64,000 nucleotides of DNA from Lacibacter luteus (lineage in GTDB: Bacteria > Bacteroidota > Bacteroidia > Chitinophagales > Chitinophagaceae). Under the pieces are notes generated by a model, which saw only the letters and a program-made list of their open reading frames with translations, ran no database searches and was not told where the DNA came from. Below, piece by piece: positions 25,823-34,699 of the stretch. The stretch is from NCBI RefSeq assembly GCF_004118265.1, contig NZ_SDHW01000001.1:1488001-1552000 (forward strand), given 5' to 3'. Numbering within the stretch: the first letter of the stretch is position 1; every line of letters begins with the position of its first letter. The position numbers and the translations under genes were made by a program.

Positions 25823-27346
25823 CTATATTATATTCAACATTTTTTGCGTTGCCTTAATAGCTGATACTGTCTGATCGCTATCAAGACCTCTTGTTTTAAA
25901 TTCTTTGTTATTGTAACTCCATGTGATGATCGTTTCACACAACGCATCACTTTTACCACCGGGAGGAATGCGCACAGCATAATCGGTGAGCTGCGGCAAT
26001 TCCATTTTCTTTTGCTTGTAAATTTTCTTCAATGCATTCATGAAGGCATCATACTGTCCATCACCTTGTGCATGCTCTTCAAATGTTTCTCCATTAACAG
26101 CCAGACGAAGTGTTACCGACGGACGTAATTCCTTTGAATGTGTGAGTACATAATTCTCCACCTTCACTTTATCCTGGATAGAATTACTATCTAAAATATC
26201 AGAGATGATGTACGGAAGATCGGCCTGAGTAACCATCTCTTTTTTATCTCCCAATTCAATAATGCGTTGCGTTACTTTTTTAAGATCAGCATCACTCAAC
26301 TGAATACCTAACTGTGCAAGGTTGTTTTCAATATTTGCTTTGCCGCTGGTTTTGCCCAATGCATATTTACGCTGACGACCGAAACGCTCCGGCATCAGAT
26401 CACTAAAATAAAGTTTGTTCTTTTTATCACCATCGGCATGGATGCCTGCAGTTTGTGTAAACACATTTTCGCCTACGACCGGTTTGTTTGCCGGAATGCG
26501 GATGCCTGAAAATGTTTCCACCAAACGACTGATGCGATACAATGATTTTTCTACTACTGATGATTTAATGTTCGGCATAAAATCATTCATCACCGCAATA
26601 GCACTTGCCAACGGTGCATTACCTGCACGTTCGCCCATACCATTTACCGTTAAGTGCAAACCATGTGCTCCTGCACGCAATGCTTCCATTACATTGGCTG
26701 TTCCGAGATCGTAATCATTATGACCATGAAAATCGAAATGAGTAGTTGGGTAACGTTGTACGATCTCCGAAATGAAATCATATACTTCAACAGGTGTTAA
26801 GATGCCCAATGTATCGGGCAACATTACACGCTTCACCGGTTGCTTCACAATAAAATCGAGGTATTGAAAAACATACGCTTTTGAATGGCGCATACCATTG
26901 CTCCAGTCTTCGAGATATACATTTGTTTCAATGCCTTTCTTTTTTGCCAGATTAATCACTTCTGCAATTTCAGCAAAGTGTTGTTCGGGTTTTTTCTTGA
27001 GTTGATGTGTCAGATGATTGAGCGAACCTTTAGTTAAAAGATTCGCCACTTTTGCACCGGCTTTGATCATCCAGTCAATCGACACATCTCCATCTACAAA
27101 CGTGAGCACTTCTACCCTGTTGAGCATTCCGTTTGTCTTTGCCCATTTGGTAATTTTTTTCACTGCATCAAACTCTCCTTCCGATACACGGGCCGAAGCA
27201 ATTTCAATACGATCAACTTTCACTTCTGTTAAGAGCGATTGTGCGATCGTTAATTTCTCCGATGCAGAAAAAGATACCCCGCTGGTTTGTTCACCATCAC
27301 GGAGCGTGGTATCCATTATTTCAATGTAACGTTGATTGTTGGGCAT
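25823..27346 (-). CDS. 2-isopropylmalate synthase / citramalate synthase family enzyme
   Basis: A 507-residue DRE-TIM metallolyase. The barrel begins with the signature MDTTLRDGEQTSGVSFSASEK; metal ligands appear in DFHGHNDYDLGTANV, and the GIHADGD region follows. The C-terminal 130 residues form a LeuA dimerisation/regulatory-type domain (VENYVLTHSKELRPSVTLRL). By position in the leuCD-leuB operon it should make 2-isopropylmalate from ketoisovalerate, but it belongs to the long subgroup that includes citramalate synthases, and a separate classical leuA may exist elsewhere in the genome. Substrate choice cannot be settled here. It starts 21 bases after leuD. Confidence 0.82.
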   Translation of the reverse strand: MPNNQRYIEIMDTTLRDGEQTSGVSFSASEKLTIAQSLLTEVKVDRIEIASARVSEGEFDAVKKITKWAKTNGMLNRVEVLTFVDGDVSIDWMIKAGAKVANLLTKGSLNHLTHQLKKKPEQHFAEIAEVINLAKKKGIETNVYLEDWSNGMRHSKAYVFQYLDFIVKQPVKRVMLPDTLGILTPVEVYDFISEIVQRYPTTHFDFHGHNDYDLGTANVMEALRAGAHGLHLTVNGMGERAGNAPLASAIAVMNDFMPNIKSSVVEKSLYRISRLVETFSGIRIPANKPVVGENVFTQTAGIHADGDKKNKLYFSDLMPERFGRQRKYALGKTSGKANIENNLAQLGIQLSDADLKKVTQRIIELGDKKEMVTQADLPYIISDILDSNSIQDKVKVENYVLTHSKELRPSVTLRLAVNGETFEEHAQGDGQYDAFMNALKKIYKQKKMELPQLTDYAVRIPPGGKSDALCETIITWSYNNKEFKTRGLDSDQTVSAIKATQKMLNII

Positions 27347-27367
27347 GGTTGCTTAAGGGATCAGAAC

Positions 27368-27964
27368 TTAGTATAAACTTTTTTCTGCGAATGCCTGGAT
27401 ATCGCTTTTCATTGATTGCAGGTAGTCGATATCATCGAAACCATTCGTCATGTTATGTTTTTTATAACCGTTGATATCGAATGATTCTTTCTCGCCTGTT
27501 GCAACAATGCTGATCGTTTGCTCAGGAAGATTTACTTCCAGTTCAGCTTTCGGATCGGCTTCAATAGCTTTGAAGATCTTATCTAAGAATTCAGGACTAA
27601 CTGTTACAGGCAAAATACCGATGTTGAGTGCATTGCCTTTAAAGATATCAGCAAAGAAACTTGATACCACACAACGGAAACCGTAATCGTAAATAGCCCA
27701 TGCAGCATGTTCACGGCTGCTGCCGCTACCGAAGTTCTTACCTCCAACTAAAATTTTACCGGAGTAAATAGGATTGTTCAAAACGAAATCCTGTTTCGGG
27801 GTATCGTCGCCGTTATAACGCCAGTCACGGAAAAGATTATCGCCAAAACCTTCACGCTTGGTTGCTTTTAAGAAACGTGCGGGAATAATTTGGTCTGTGT
27901 CCACATTCTCGATCGGCATGGGAACCGCTGTGCTTGTGAGGACTGTAAATTTATCGTATGCCAT
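27368..27964 (-). CDS. leuD: 3-isopropylmalate dehydratase small subunit
   Basis: A 198-residue swivel-domain subunit of isopropylmalate isomerase. It contains the typical [14 protein letters not shown] near the N-terminus and [20 protein letters not shown], the substrate-recognition loop. With LeuC it isomerises 2- to 3-isopropylmalate. It follows leuC after a 115-base gap filled by an imperfect palindrome. Length is normal. Confidence 0.96.
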   Translation of the reverse strand: MAYDKFTVLTSTAVPMPIENVDTDQIIPARFLKATKREGFGDNLFRDWRYNGDDTPKQDFVLNNPIYSGKILVGGKNFGSGSSREHAAWAIYDYGFRCVVSSFFADIFKGNALNIGILPVTVSPEFLDKIFKAIEADPKAELEVNLPEQTISIVATGEKESFDINGYKKHNMTNGFDDIDYLQSMKSDIQAFAEKSLY

Positions 27965-27968
27965 AAGT

Positions 27969-28076
27969 TTATGTCTGATTTCTGATGTAGGATGTATGAT
28001 TTAAAAACATCCTGATTATTGTTAAGTTTTACCGGAGTTCGGACATCCTAAATCAGACATCCTACATCCGACATTG
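27969..28076. repeat. Imperfect palindrome of the word GATGTAGGATGT
   Basis: TCTGATTTCTGATGTAGGATG near leuD is answered by an inverted set (CATCCTAAATCAGACATCC, TACATCCGACA) next to leuC. It fills the leuC-leuD gap and would give a long irregular hairpin inside the operon message. No gene is present. Confidence 0.6.
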
Positions 28077-28079
28077 TAT

Positions 28080-29486
28080 TTATGCAATCAGCTCTCTCGG
28101 ATCAGTTACTACGCCTGTAACAGCAGCTGCAGCAGCAACCAACGGACTTGCGAGCAATGTTCTTGCACCGGGACCCTGGCGACCTTCGAAGTTTCTGTTA
28201 CTTGTACTTACAGCGTATTTACCGGCAGGAATTTTGTCATCGTTCATTGCCAGACATGCAGAGCAACCGGGCTGACGTAACTGGAAACCAGCTTCCGTCA
28301 ACACATCAAGAATACCTTCTTCTTTAATCTGTTGTTCAACAATATGTGAGCCGGGTACTAACCATGCTGTAATATTATCTGCTTTCTTTCTTCCTTTTAC
28401 AATACTTGCAAATGCTCTGAAATCTTCAATACGTCCGTTGGTACAGCTACCTAAGAACACATAATCAACCTGCTTGCCAATGATCTTTTCATTTTCTGCA
28501 AAGCCCATGTAAGCGAGTGATTTTTTGTAAGAAGCTTCACCATCTTTTACTTCAGCAGCAACAGGAATTGTATGTGTAATACCTGTACCCAAGCCAGGAT
28601 TTGTACCATACGTAATTTGTGGTTCGATCTGATCAGCACTAAAATTCAATTCAAGATCAAACTTCGCATCAGCATCAGTCTTTAATGTTTTCCAGTAAGC
28701 CAATGCTTTATCCCAAGCCTCGCCTTTTGGAGCAAGGTCTCTTCCATTCAGATAATTAAATGTTGTTTCATCGGGCGCAACCATACCACCACGTGCACCC
28801 ATTTCAATCGAAAGGTTACAAACCGTCATACGGCCTTCCATGCTCATATTTTCAAACACTTCACCAGCAAATTCAATGAAATAACCGGTTGCACCACTTG
28901 CAGAAATCTGCGATAAGATAAATAAAGGCACATCCTTCGGCACAACGCCTTTACCCAATTTACCATTGATGGTGATGCGCATTTTCTTTGGCTTCGGCTG
29001 CATGATACATTGAGATGATAATACCATCTCAACTTCTGAAGTGCCAATACCAAATGCAATGGCGCCAAATGCACCATGTGTTGATGTATGTGAATCACCA
29101 CATACGATCGTCATACCCGGAAGTGTAATACCATTTTCGGGACCAACTACGTGTACGATACCATTTTTTGGATTACCCAACCCCCAATGCGAAATACCAT
29201 ACTTCGCAGCATTTGTTTCCAACGCTTTCAATTGATTCGCAGACAGCGGATCCTGCACCGGTAAATGCTGGTTGATAGTTGGTGTGTTGTGATCGGCGGT
29301 TGCAAATGTCTTTTCGGGGAACATCACTTTCAACCCACGGCTTTCCAAACCCAAAAATGCAACCGGGCTTGTTACTTCATGAATAAAATGACGATCGATA
29401 AAAAACACATCGGGACCATCTTCGATCTTGCGGACTACATGCGAATCCCAAACCTTATCGAACAATGTTGTTGGCGTATGACTCAT
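28080..29486 (-). CDS. leuC: 3-isopropylmalate dehydratase large subunit
   Basis: A 468-residue aconitase-family subunit that carries the [4Fe-4S] cluster. Cluster ligands are the Cys in [15 protein letters not shown] and the two in [13 protein letters not shown]. Other family segments are [16 protein letters not shown] and [26 protein letters not shown]. It is the first gene of the leu operon and is transcribed away from a LysR-type regulator, with a shared 152-base control region that contains promoter boxes and dyads. Confidence 0.97.
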   Translation of the reverse strand: MSHTPTTLFDKVWDSHVVRKIEDGPDVFFIDRHFIHEVTSPVAFLGLESRGLKVMFPEKTFATADHNTPTINQHLPVQDPLSANQLKALETNAAKYGISHWGLGNPKNGIVHVVGPENGITLPGMTIVCGDSHTSTHGAFGAIAFGIGTSEVEMVLSSQCIMQPKPKKMRITINGKLGKGVVPKDVPLFILSQISASGATGYFIEFAGEVFENMSMEGRMTVCNLSIEMGARGGMVAPDETTFNYLNGRDLAPKGEAWDKALAYWKTLKTDADAKFDLELNFSADQIEPQITYGTNPGLGTGITHTIPVAAEVKDGEASYKKSLAYMGFAENEKIIGKQVDYVFLGSCTNGRIEDFRAFASIVKGRKKADNITAWLVPGSHIVEQQIKEEGILDVLTEAGFQLRQPGCSACLAMNDDKIPAGKYAVSTSNRNFEGRQGPGARTLLASPLVAAAAAVTGVVTDPRELIA

Positions 29487-29514
29487 ATATTTTGTATTAG
29501 AGGTTGTAAAAATT

Positions 29515-29589
29515 ATCGGGTTAAGGTTGGCAACCTTATCTCTGCTCGTTTTTAAGAAAGGCCAAATTTAACCCGATTCCCTAAATTTG
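29515..29589. promoter_or_regulatory. Divergent leuC / LysR control region
   Basis: Back-to-back -7 boxes are present: TAAATTTG on the reverse strand (29563-29570, for leuC) and on the forward strand (29582-29589, for the regulator). ATCGGGTTAA at 29515-29524 is exactly inverted at 29568-29577, overlapping the leuC box; centres are 53 bp apart, about five helical turns. A tighter dyad AAGGTTG-G-CAACCTT sits at 29523-29537. These are candidate sites for the adjacent LysR protein. Confidence 0.55.
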
Positions 29590-29638
29590 TATAACCTTAT
29601 TTTTCTATTACATCCATTGATAAAACCGATTTAGAAAC

Positions 29639-30514
29639 ATGGAACTCCGTCAGCTGCGCTACTTTATTAAATCGGCTGAGCTGCTCAATTTTACCGTGGC
29701 AGCTCACAACCTGTACATCAGCCAGAGTACGCTCAGTCAGCAGATCAAGCAACTGGAAGATGAGCTGGGTATGCCGCTTTTTGATCGTATTGGCAAACGG
29801 GTGCGGTTAACGGAAGCTGGCAGCCAGTTTCTCCCCTTTGCCCGTTTAACCCTGAGTGATGCGGAAAGCGGCCGGGCTGTAATTGATGATTTAAAGGGAT
29901 TGAAAACAGGTGAACTGCGGATTGGTGTAACGTATGGTTTGTCTACTTTGCTCACGCCGGTGCTGGTGCAGTTTTCGGCACAATACCCCGAAGTGAAAAT
30001 TATTGTTGAGTTTGGCACATCGGAAGATCTGCTGGACAAACTCAAATCGACAAGAGTTGATTTCCTGCTTTCATTTTTGGAGTTGCAGGATAACGATATG
30101 TTTATTTCACAACGGTTGTATGAATCACCATTAACATTGGTGGTACATCCATCGAACCCGGTTGCTGATAAAAAATCAATTGCTATTAAAGACTTAAAAG
30201 ATATTCCGTTGGTATTGCCAGCAAAAGGATTTCATACAAGGCATTTTCTGAATCAGGCACTGGCAGAAAACAACGTGCAACCAAATATTAAAATGGAGTT
30301 GAATGATATTAATACATTGCTGCAATTGGTTGAAACAGGAAACTTTTGTACGATCATGACGGTTGCTGCTGCCAAAGGAAGACAGACGTTGAAAACGATT
30401 CCTATTAAAGGATTAAACGTGATCAGTCAGGCGTCGATTACATGGCCGAAGGATAGCTATCGAAAAAAAGCAGCGCTGGTTTTTACGGAGATGATTAAGA
30501 AGCAGATGAAGTGA
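29639..30514 (+). CDS. LysR-family transcriptional regulator
   Basis: A 291-residue regulator. The N-terminal winged helix-turn-helix is typical (MELRQLRYFIKSAELLNFTV, then STLSQQIKQLEDELGMPLFDR), followed by a periplasmic-binding-protein-like effector domain (GELRIGVTYGLSTLLTPVLV). LysR proteins often control the gene transcribed away from them, so the leuCD-leuA-like-leuB operon is the obvious candidate target, with an effector such as a pathway intermediate. This is inference from position. The protein resembles the CynR/BenM-like subgroup in appearance but no specific orthology is claimed. Confidence 0.88.
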   Translation: MELRQLRYFIKSAELLNFTVAAHNLYISQSTLSQQIKQLEDELGMPLFDRIGKRVRLTEAGSQFLPFARLTLSDAESGRAVIDDLKGLKTGELRIGVTYGLSTLLTPVLVQFSAQYPEVKIIVEFGTSEDLLDKLKSTRVDFLLSFLELQDNDMFISQRLYESPLTLVVHPSNPVADKKSIAIKDLKDIPLVLPAKGFHTRHFLNQALAENNVQPNIKMELNDINTLLQLVETGNFCTIMTVAAAKGRQTLKTIPIKGLNVISQASITWPKDSYRKKAALVFTEMIKKQMK

Positions 30515-30550
30515 GGAAGGTGAATGGTGAGTGCTGAATAGTGAATGGTA

Positions 30551-30600
30551 GTCCTGAGCGTAGTCGAAGGACGGGTCAGCCAATCGAGCGGAGTCGAGAT
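30551..30600. repeat. Two short dispersed-type palindromes
   Basis: GTCCTGAGCGTAGTCGAAGG (30551-30570) and ATCGAGCGGAGTCGAGAT (30583-30600) are small G-C-rich dyads of a kind dispersed in intergenic DNA of many bacteria. They follow the GTGAATGGTGA word sequence at 30521-30550, just after the LysR gene. Confidence 0.5.
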
Positions 30601-30657
30601 AGGCGTTTACTTTATGCATCTACTTTCTCTGCGATGAAAATAATTAATGAGGATTGG

Positions 30658-30816
30658 CTACTTACGCTGCATTTCCATCGCTTCTAACTTTCCTGCTTTC
30701 TTACCTAAACGATAAGCGATGATAACAGGAATAATAATGAATAAGCCAAGTGAAAGTATAATAGACAAAAGGATGATCAATTCCTGTGTGCCTAATACGC
30801 CTAAGAGTTTAAACAT
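30658..30816 (-). CDS. Small single-span membrane protein, 52 aa
   Basis: A 52-residue reading frame from the ATG at 30814-30816 to TAG at 30658. It has a short amphipathic start (MFKLLGVLGTQEL), one long hydrophobic helix (IILLSIILSLGLFIIIPVII) and a basic tail (AYRLGKKAGKLEAMEMQRK), a plausible inner-membrane peptide with cytosolic C-terminus. A consensus-like promoter lies 18-48 bases upstream with a LacI-type palindrome directly behind it, which supports its being a real gene. It has no recognisable family. It stands alone between the LysR gene and oxyR. Confidence 0.65.
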   Translation of the reverse strand: MFKLLGVLGTQELIILLSIILSLGLFIIIPVIIAYRLGKKAGKLEAMEMQRK

Positions 30817-30833
30817 GGTTATTTTTTAATGAA

Positions 30834-30864
30834 TAAAAATAACAGCATTGCATAACAAGTCCAA
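30834..30864 (-). promoter_or_regulatory. Promoter of the 52-aa membrane protein gene
   Basis: The reverse strand has TTG (30862-30864), a 20-base spacer and TATTTTTA (30834-30841), one base off the TAnnTTTG box. The leader would be about ten bases. Confidence 0.5.
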
Positions 30865-30868
30865 GTTT

Positions 30869-30886
30869 TGCGCAACCGTTTCCGCA
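30869..30886. promoter_or_regulatory. LacI-type operator-like palindrome
   Basis: TGCGCAACCGTTTCCGCA on the forward strand (TGCGGAAACGGTTGCGCA on the reverse) matches the ideal TGCGCAAACGTTTGCGCA at 16 of 18 positions. It lies four bases upstream of the promoter -33 element of the 52-aa gene, a position that suits an activator or a repressor. Confidence 0.45.
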
Positions 30887-30950
30887 TGCATTGTTGTAGC
30901 GTCGCCCGTTGGATGAACAGACAACATTGGTGACGGCTCATCGCAAAGAA

Positions 30951-31892
30951 CTACACCGGCACAATCGTCTGTGCTTTTTTCTTTTTCAGCTTTTCCGGCA
31001 CAGCAGCAATGATCTCTTCTTTCAATGCCTGCTTCAACCGCTTCTTCATAAAATCCCGATGCACCACCATGCTTACTTCACGTGCAGGTGCAGGGCTTTG
31101 AAAACGACGTAACAGTTTTTGTTGGTCGGCCGTCATATCCAATGTAGAAAGTTCGGGCATAATCGTTATTCCATCGTTCATCTCCACCATGCGGCGTAAT
31201 GTTTCAATACTGCCTGCTTCGTATTCAAACTGTGTACTTAGTTCACTTGCTTTTTTCAGCTCGCATAAATTAACGATCTGCGAACGGAAACAATGTCCTT
31301 CTTCCAGTAACCACAATTTCTGTGGCTCAATATCTTTCGCCAGTACATATTTCTTTTTGTACGCTTCATTTTTGGGCGACACATACACCAGCAACTCTTC
31401 ATAAAACAGCACTTCTTCTTTAATACCATTCTCCTGCAAAGGTGTTACCAGCAGTCCTGCATCAATACGTCCTTCACGCAGACGACGAATGATGTACTCC
31501 GTCATCATTTCATGCACGATGAGTTTTACAGATGGATATTTTTCGTTGAAACTTTTGGCGAACAAAGGCAGCAGATAAGGCGCCAGTGTTGGAATAATGC
31601 CGATCCGCAATTCACCTGTAAGCACACCTTTTTTATTCTGTGCAATTTCACTGATGAGGTTTCGCTCCTGCAGAATTTTACGGGCCTGCTCAATAATTTC
31701 GATGCCGGCATCGGTAGGTATCACCGGCTGTTTACTTCTGTCGAACAGTTTAATGCCTAATTCTTCTTCCAGTTTCTGTATCTGCATACTTAACGTGGGC
31801 TGGGTTACAAAACAATGCGAGGCGGCTGTTGCAAAATGGCGGTAAGTATCTACCGCAACGAGGTATTCAAGCTGAGTCAATGTCATAGTCAA
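30951..31892 (-). CDS. oxyR: Hydrogen-peroxide sensor OxyR
   Basis: A 313-residue LysR-family regulator of oxidative-stress genes. The helix-turn-helix domain includes HFATAASHCFVTQPTLSMQI. The redox pair is visible as GHCFRSQIVNLC near residues 200-209, matching the peroxidatic and resolving cysteines of OxyR, which form a disulfide on H2O2 exposure. The effector domain otherwise is typical (GELRIGIIPTLAPYLLP). The C-terminus ends in a Lys-rich tail. It is not next to a catalase or ahpC here, so targets lie elsewhere. The start may be at the first or third codon. Confidence 0.92.
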   Translation of the reverse strand: MTMTLTQLEYLVAVDTYRHFATAASHCFVTQPTLSMQIQKLEEELGIKLFDRSKQPVIPTDAGIEIIEQARKILQERNLISEIAQNKKGVLTGELRIGIIPTLAPYLLPLFAKSFNEKYPSVKLIVHEMMTEYIIRRLREGRIDAGLLVTPLQENGIKEEVLFYEELLVYVSPKNEAYKKKYVLAKDIEPQKLWLLEEGHCFRSQIVNLCELKKASELSTQFEYEAGSIETLRRMVEMNDGITIMPELSTLDMTADQQKLLRRFQSPAPAREVSMVVHRDFMKKRLKQALKEEIIAAVPEKLKKKKAQTIVPV

Positions 31893-32090
31893 AATCTATC
31901 GGCTCATAAAATTAATTGATTTGCTTTATTAATTGAGTCTTTGCATTTTTGAAGAGCAAAACGATCATCTTTTATTCCCGAACAATCACCAACCGTTATT
32001 GCAAAGAATGCCCTTTAACTTTTTGAGTTATAAATGAGAACAAGGAAAGGCGCTTCCATTTGGGGGCGCTTTTAGTTTGTGCGGCAGTAA

Positions 32091-32516
32091 TTATTTTTTG
32101 CGAAGCTCCAGGGTAAAGAGTGTACCATTGATGGTTTGCTGGGCTTTTACCCAGGTCCAGTTACTGTCTTTTAATTTCCAGTTACCATCAAGGCGTTGTA
32201 AAGTAACAGCAGCAGAAACCGGGTAATCGGCAATGATGGCAATATTTACTTTATCCTCGTTCCATGTGCCGGTTGCTTCTGTTGCGGAGTTTTTAATAGC
32301 GTCTACAGTACGGTCGGTTTTAAACTGAAATTCATAACCGTCAAATTCGCTCTTGTAATCAGTTGTTCCGTCTGTATAAACGGTCACGGTCCAACGGCCA
32401 TCCGTAATTGCTTTTACAATTAAGGTTTCGGCCGTTTCTTCCTGTATTTTTTTGATGGTCTTTTTACAACCACCTAACATTACTGCCACTACAAAAAGAA
32501 AAATGAACTGTTTCAT
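32091..32516 (-). CDS. Small lipoprotein, lipocalin-like
   Basis: A 141-residue lipoprotein with signal MKQFIFLFVVAVMLGGCKK. The mature part reads like a small beta-barrel domain: GRWTVTVYTDGTTDY, then YEFQFKTDRTV, ATGTWNEDKVNIAI and ending LFTLELRKK, which resembles the lipocalin-like lipoproteins that are abundant in Bacteroidota. No ligand can be proposed. It is divergent from the Nif3-type gene at 32672. A hairpin downstream near 32046-32076 could act as a terminator on the forward strand only. Confidence 0.7.
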   Translation of the reverse strand: MKQFIFLFVVAVMLGGCKKTIKKIQEETAETLIVKAITDGRWTVTVYTDGTTDYKSEFDGYEFQFKTDRTVDAIKNSATEATGTWNEDKVNIAIIADYPVSAAVTLQRLDGNWKLKDSNWTWVKAQQTINGTLFTLELRKK

Positions 32517-32671
32517 GTAATTCTGTTTTCAGGTTATTTCATAGATTTTTTCAAAGTATGAAATTACAATTAGTTTTCGGAACTGCTAACAGTAGAAGTA
32601 CGTAAAACAAAACCGTGAGGTTTTACCGCTTGCAACCCGATCGCCCTGCCGAATTATCCTATTTTTACAGC

Positions 32672-33769
32672 ATGCAAATCGGCGATATTATCCGTTTTCT
32701 CGAAACACTCGCTCCCCCTTCTTTACAGGAGAGCTACGACAATGCAGGCTTACTCACCGGGTCGGCGGCATGGAAATGTACAGACATACTAGTAAGCCTC
32801 GATGCAACAGAAGAGGTTATTCTAGAAGCCAAACAAAAAGGCTGCAACCTGGTAGTGGCACATCACCCGATCGTTTTTGGCGGACTGAAAAAGATCACCG
32901 GCAAAAACTATGTAGAGCGTGCTGTAATAGCTTCTATAAAAAATGATGTGGCACTTTATGCCATTCATACCAATCTCGATAACGTTATAACAGGAGTTAA
33001 TGCAAAAATGGCCGAACGGCTCGGGCTTGTTAACTGCAAAATTCTGCAGCCTAAAAGCGGGTTACTGAAGAAGCTCTTCTGCTTTGTTCCTGTTTCGCAT
33101 GCAGAGTTTGTAAGGGCCGCTATTTTTGATGCGGGTGGCGGACATATCGGTAATTACAGCGAATGCAGTTTTTCTGCAGCCGGTAAAGGAACGTTTAAGG
33201 CGGCAGATGGCAGCAATCCTTTTGTTGGGGAGATTGGGAAACGACATGAAGAGGAGGAATTAAAGATCGAAGTGATTTTCCCCGCCTGGCAGGAGCATTC
33301 CATTCTTTCGGCCATGATCAAGGCGCATCCTTATGAGGAAGTGGCCTACGATGTAGTTAGTCTTGATAATCGTTTACAAACAACAGGTTCGGGTTTGATC
33401 GGTGAATTGCCGAAACCGCTAATACCCAACGATTTCCTGCAACTACTTAAAGATCAATTCAATTTGACTGTCATTAAACATACCATTCCACCTGCAAAAT
33501 CCATTCATCGAGTAGCGTTATGTGGCGGTGCCGGCAGCTTTTTAACCAAAACCGCCCTGGCTTCGGGAGCCGATGCCTATGTTACCGGCGATGTGAAATA
33601 CCACGAGTTCTTCGATGCTGAAAACCGTCTCTTGCTGGCCGACATCGGACATTGGGAAAGCGAGCAGTTTACGATAGATTTACTGGCCGATCATTTGCAG
33701 GATAAATTCCCTACCTTTGCCGTCCTTAAAACTGCTGTGAAAACGAACCCGGTTGAGTATTTTAAGTAA
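32672..33769 (+). CDS. Nif3-like dinuclear metal-centre protein
   Basis: A 365-residue member of the NIF3/DUF34 family. The start at 32672 (MQIGDIIRFLETLAP) is preferred over an upstream frame opening because it gives the standard N-terminus. Metal-binding motifs are VVAHHPIVFGGLK, YAIHTNLDN and, in the C-terminal half, TGDVKYHEFFDAENR and DIGHWESEQF. The middle part carries the extra domain found in long family members. Proposed roles include GTP cyclohydrolase I type 2-like or metal-handling activities, but the family function is unsettled. It is followed 41 bases later by the zinc-ribbon protein gene, a pairing often seen in this phylum. Confidence 0.92.
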   Translation: MQIGDIIRFLETLAPPSLQESYDNAGLLTGSAAWKCTDILVSLDATEEVILEAKQKGCNLVVAHHPIVFGGLKKITGKNYVERAVIASIKNDVALYAIHTNLDNVITGVNAKMAERLGLVNCKILQPKSGLLKKLFCFVPVSHAEFVRAAIFDAGGGHIGNYSECSFSAAGKGTFKAADGSNPFVGEIGKRHEEEELKIEVIFPAWQEHSILSAMIKAHPYEEVAYDVVSLDNRLQTTGSGLIGELPKPLIPNDFLQLLKDQFNLTVIKHTIPPAKSIHRVALCGGAGSFLTKTALASGADAYVTGDVKYHEFFDAENRLLLADIGHWESEQFTIDLLADHLQDKFPTFAVLKTAVKTNPVEYFK

Positions 33770-33810
33770 TCGCAGCTTGAGGAACATTCAAAAAAACTTC
33801 AAACAACAAT

Positions 33811-34563
33811 ATGGCTACTACAAAAGAGTATTCTGTAGAAGAAAAACTGAAGGCACTTATTCGTGTGCAAAAGATCGAAAGCAAACTGGATGAAATTCAG
33901 ATTCTGAAGGGTGAATTGCCTATGGAAGTAAAAGACCTCGAAGATGAAATTGAAGGTTTGAATGCACGCAAAAACCGTATTGAAGAAGAGATCAACGGTA
34001 TCCAGGATTTTGTACAAAGTAAGAAAGATGCAATTATTGAATCGCAGGCTTTACTTGTTAAGTACGAAAAACAAAGTGAGAATGTAAAGAACAACCGTGA
34101 GTTCGAAGCAATCAATAAAGAAATTGAAATGCAGGGCTTAGAGATCAAACTTTCTGAAAAGCATATTAAAGATGCAAACGAAGAGTTGGTTGACAAAAGC
34201 GAAGTGTTGGAAAAAGCGAAGAAAGCCATTGCCAATAAAGAAAAGAACTTAGAGCATAAAAAAGGCGAACTCGATAAGATCATTGCTGAAACTGAAAAAG
34301 AAGAAAACCAATTACGTTCTTTTGTAAACGGTGCAAGAGAAGCAGTAGAAGAGCGTTTACTCGCAAGCTTCGACCGCATCCGTAAAAGCTACCGCAACGG
34401 TTTATCGGTAGTGCCTATTGAGCGTGAAAGCTGTGGCGGTTGCTTTAACACCATTCCTCCTCAACGCCAAAGCGAAATTAAACAACACAAAAAAATCATT
34501 GTGTGTGAAAACTGCGGTCGTATTCTTGTTGATGCCGACCTGAATGATTCAGTTGAACCATAA
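33811..34563 (+). CDS. Coiled-coil protein with C-terminal zinc ribbon
   Basis: A 250-residue protein. Residues about 10-200 form a long charged coiled-coil hairpin (IESKLDEIQILKGELPMEV, and many Glu/Lys heptads). The C-terminus is a C4 zinc ribbon with CGGCFNTIPPQ and CENCGRIL. This matches the CT398/CdsZ-like zinc-ribbon family, whose role is not clear (partners reported in other phyla include secretion and RNA-related proteins). It is in an apparent operon with the Nif3-like gene and is followed by a strong terminator. Confidence 0.88.
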   Translation: MATTKEYSVEEKLKALIRVQKIESKLDEIQILKGELPMEVKDLEDEIEGLNARKNRIEEEINGIQDFVQSKKDAIIESQALLVKYEKQSENVKNNREFEAINKEIEMQGLEIKLSEKHIKDANEELVDKSEVLEKAKKAIANKEKNLEHKKGELDKIIAETEKEENQLRSFVNGAREAVEERLLASFDRIRKSYRNGLSVVPIERESCGGCFNTIPPQRQSEIKQHKKIIVCENCGRILVDADLNDSVEP

Positions 34564-34581
34564 TTGATTTGAATGTTATAC

Positions 34582-34612
34582 AAAAGCCGCAATGATTGTC
34601 ATTGCGGCTTTT
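34582..34612 (+). terminator. Terminator of the Nif3/zinc-ribbon operon
   Basis: AAAAGCCGCAATGA, loop TTG, TCATTGCGGCTTTTTT: a 14-bp stem with a U-tract, 19 bases after the stop codon. Confidence 0.9.
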
Positions 34613-34642
34613 TTGTTTTGCTACTTGTTCATCACTTTTCTA

Positions 34643-34678
34643 AAAAACAAAAGCGCCTCCGGTAACCAGAGACGCTTT
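34643..34678 (-). terminator. Terminator of the surface-nutrient locus
   Basis: On the reverse strand GAAAGCGTCTC, a 9-base loop, GAGGCGCTTT and a U-rich tract form a 10-bp stem with one G-U pair, 21 bases after the stop of the last lipoprotein gene of the locus. Confidence 0.75.
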
Positions 34679-34699
34679 CAAAAAATCAACTATTCCTGA

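Noticed and set aside
32040-32080. Hairpin with GCGC arms as terminator of the 32091 lipoprotein gene
   Set aside because: The T-tract is on the forward strand, whereas the gene is on the reverse strand, and the stem is short and contains a G-T pair.
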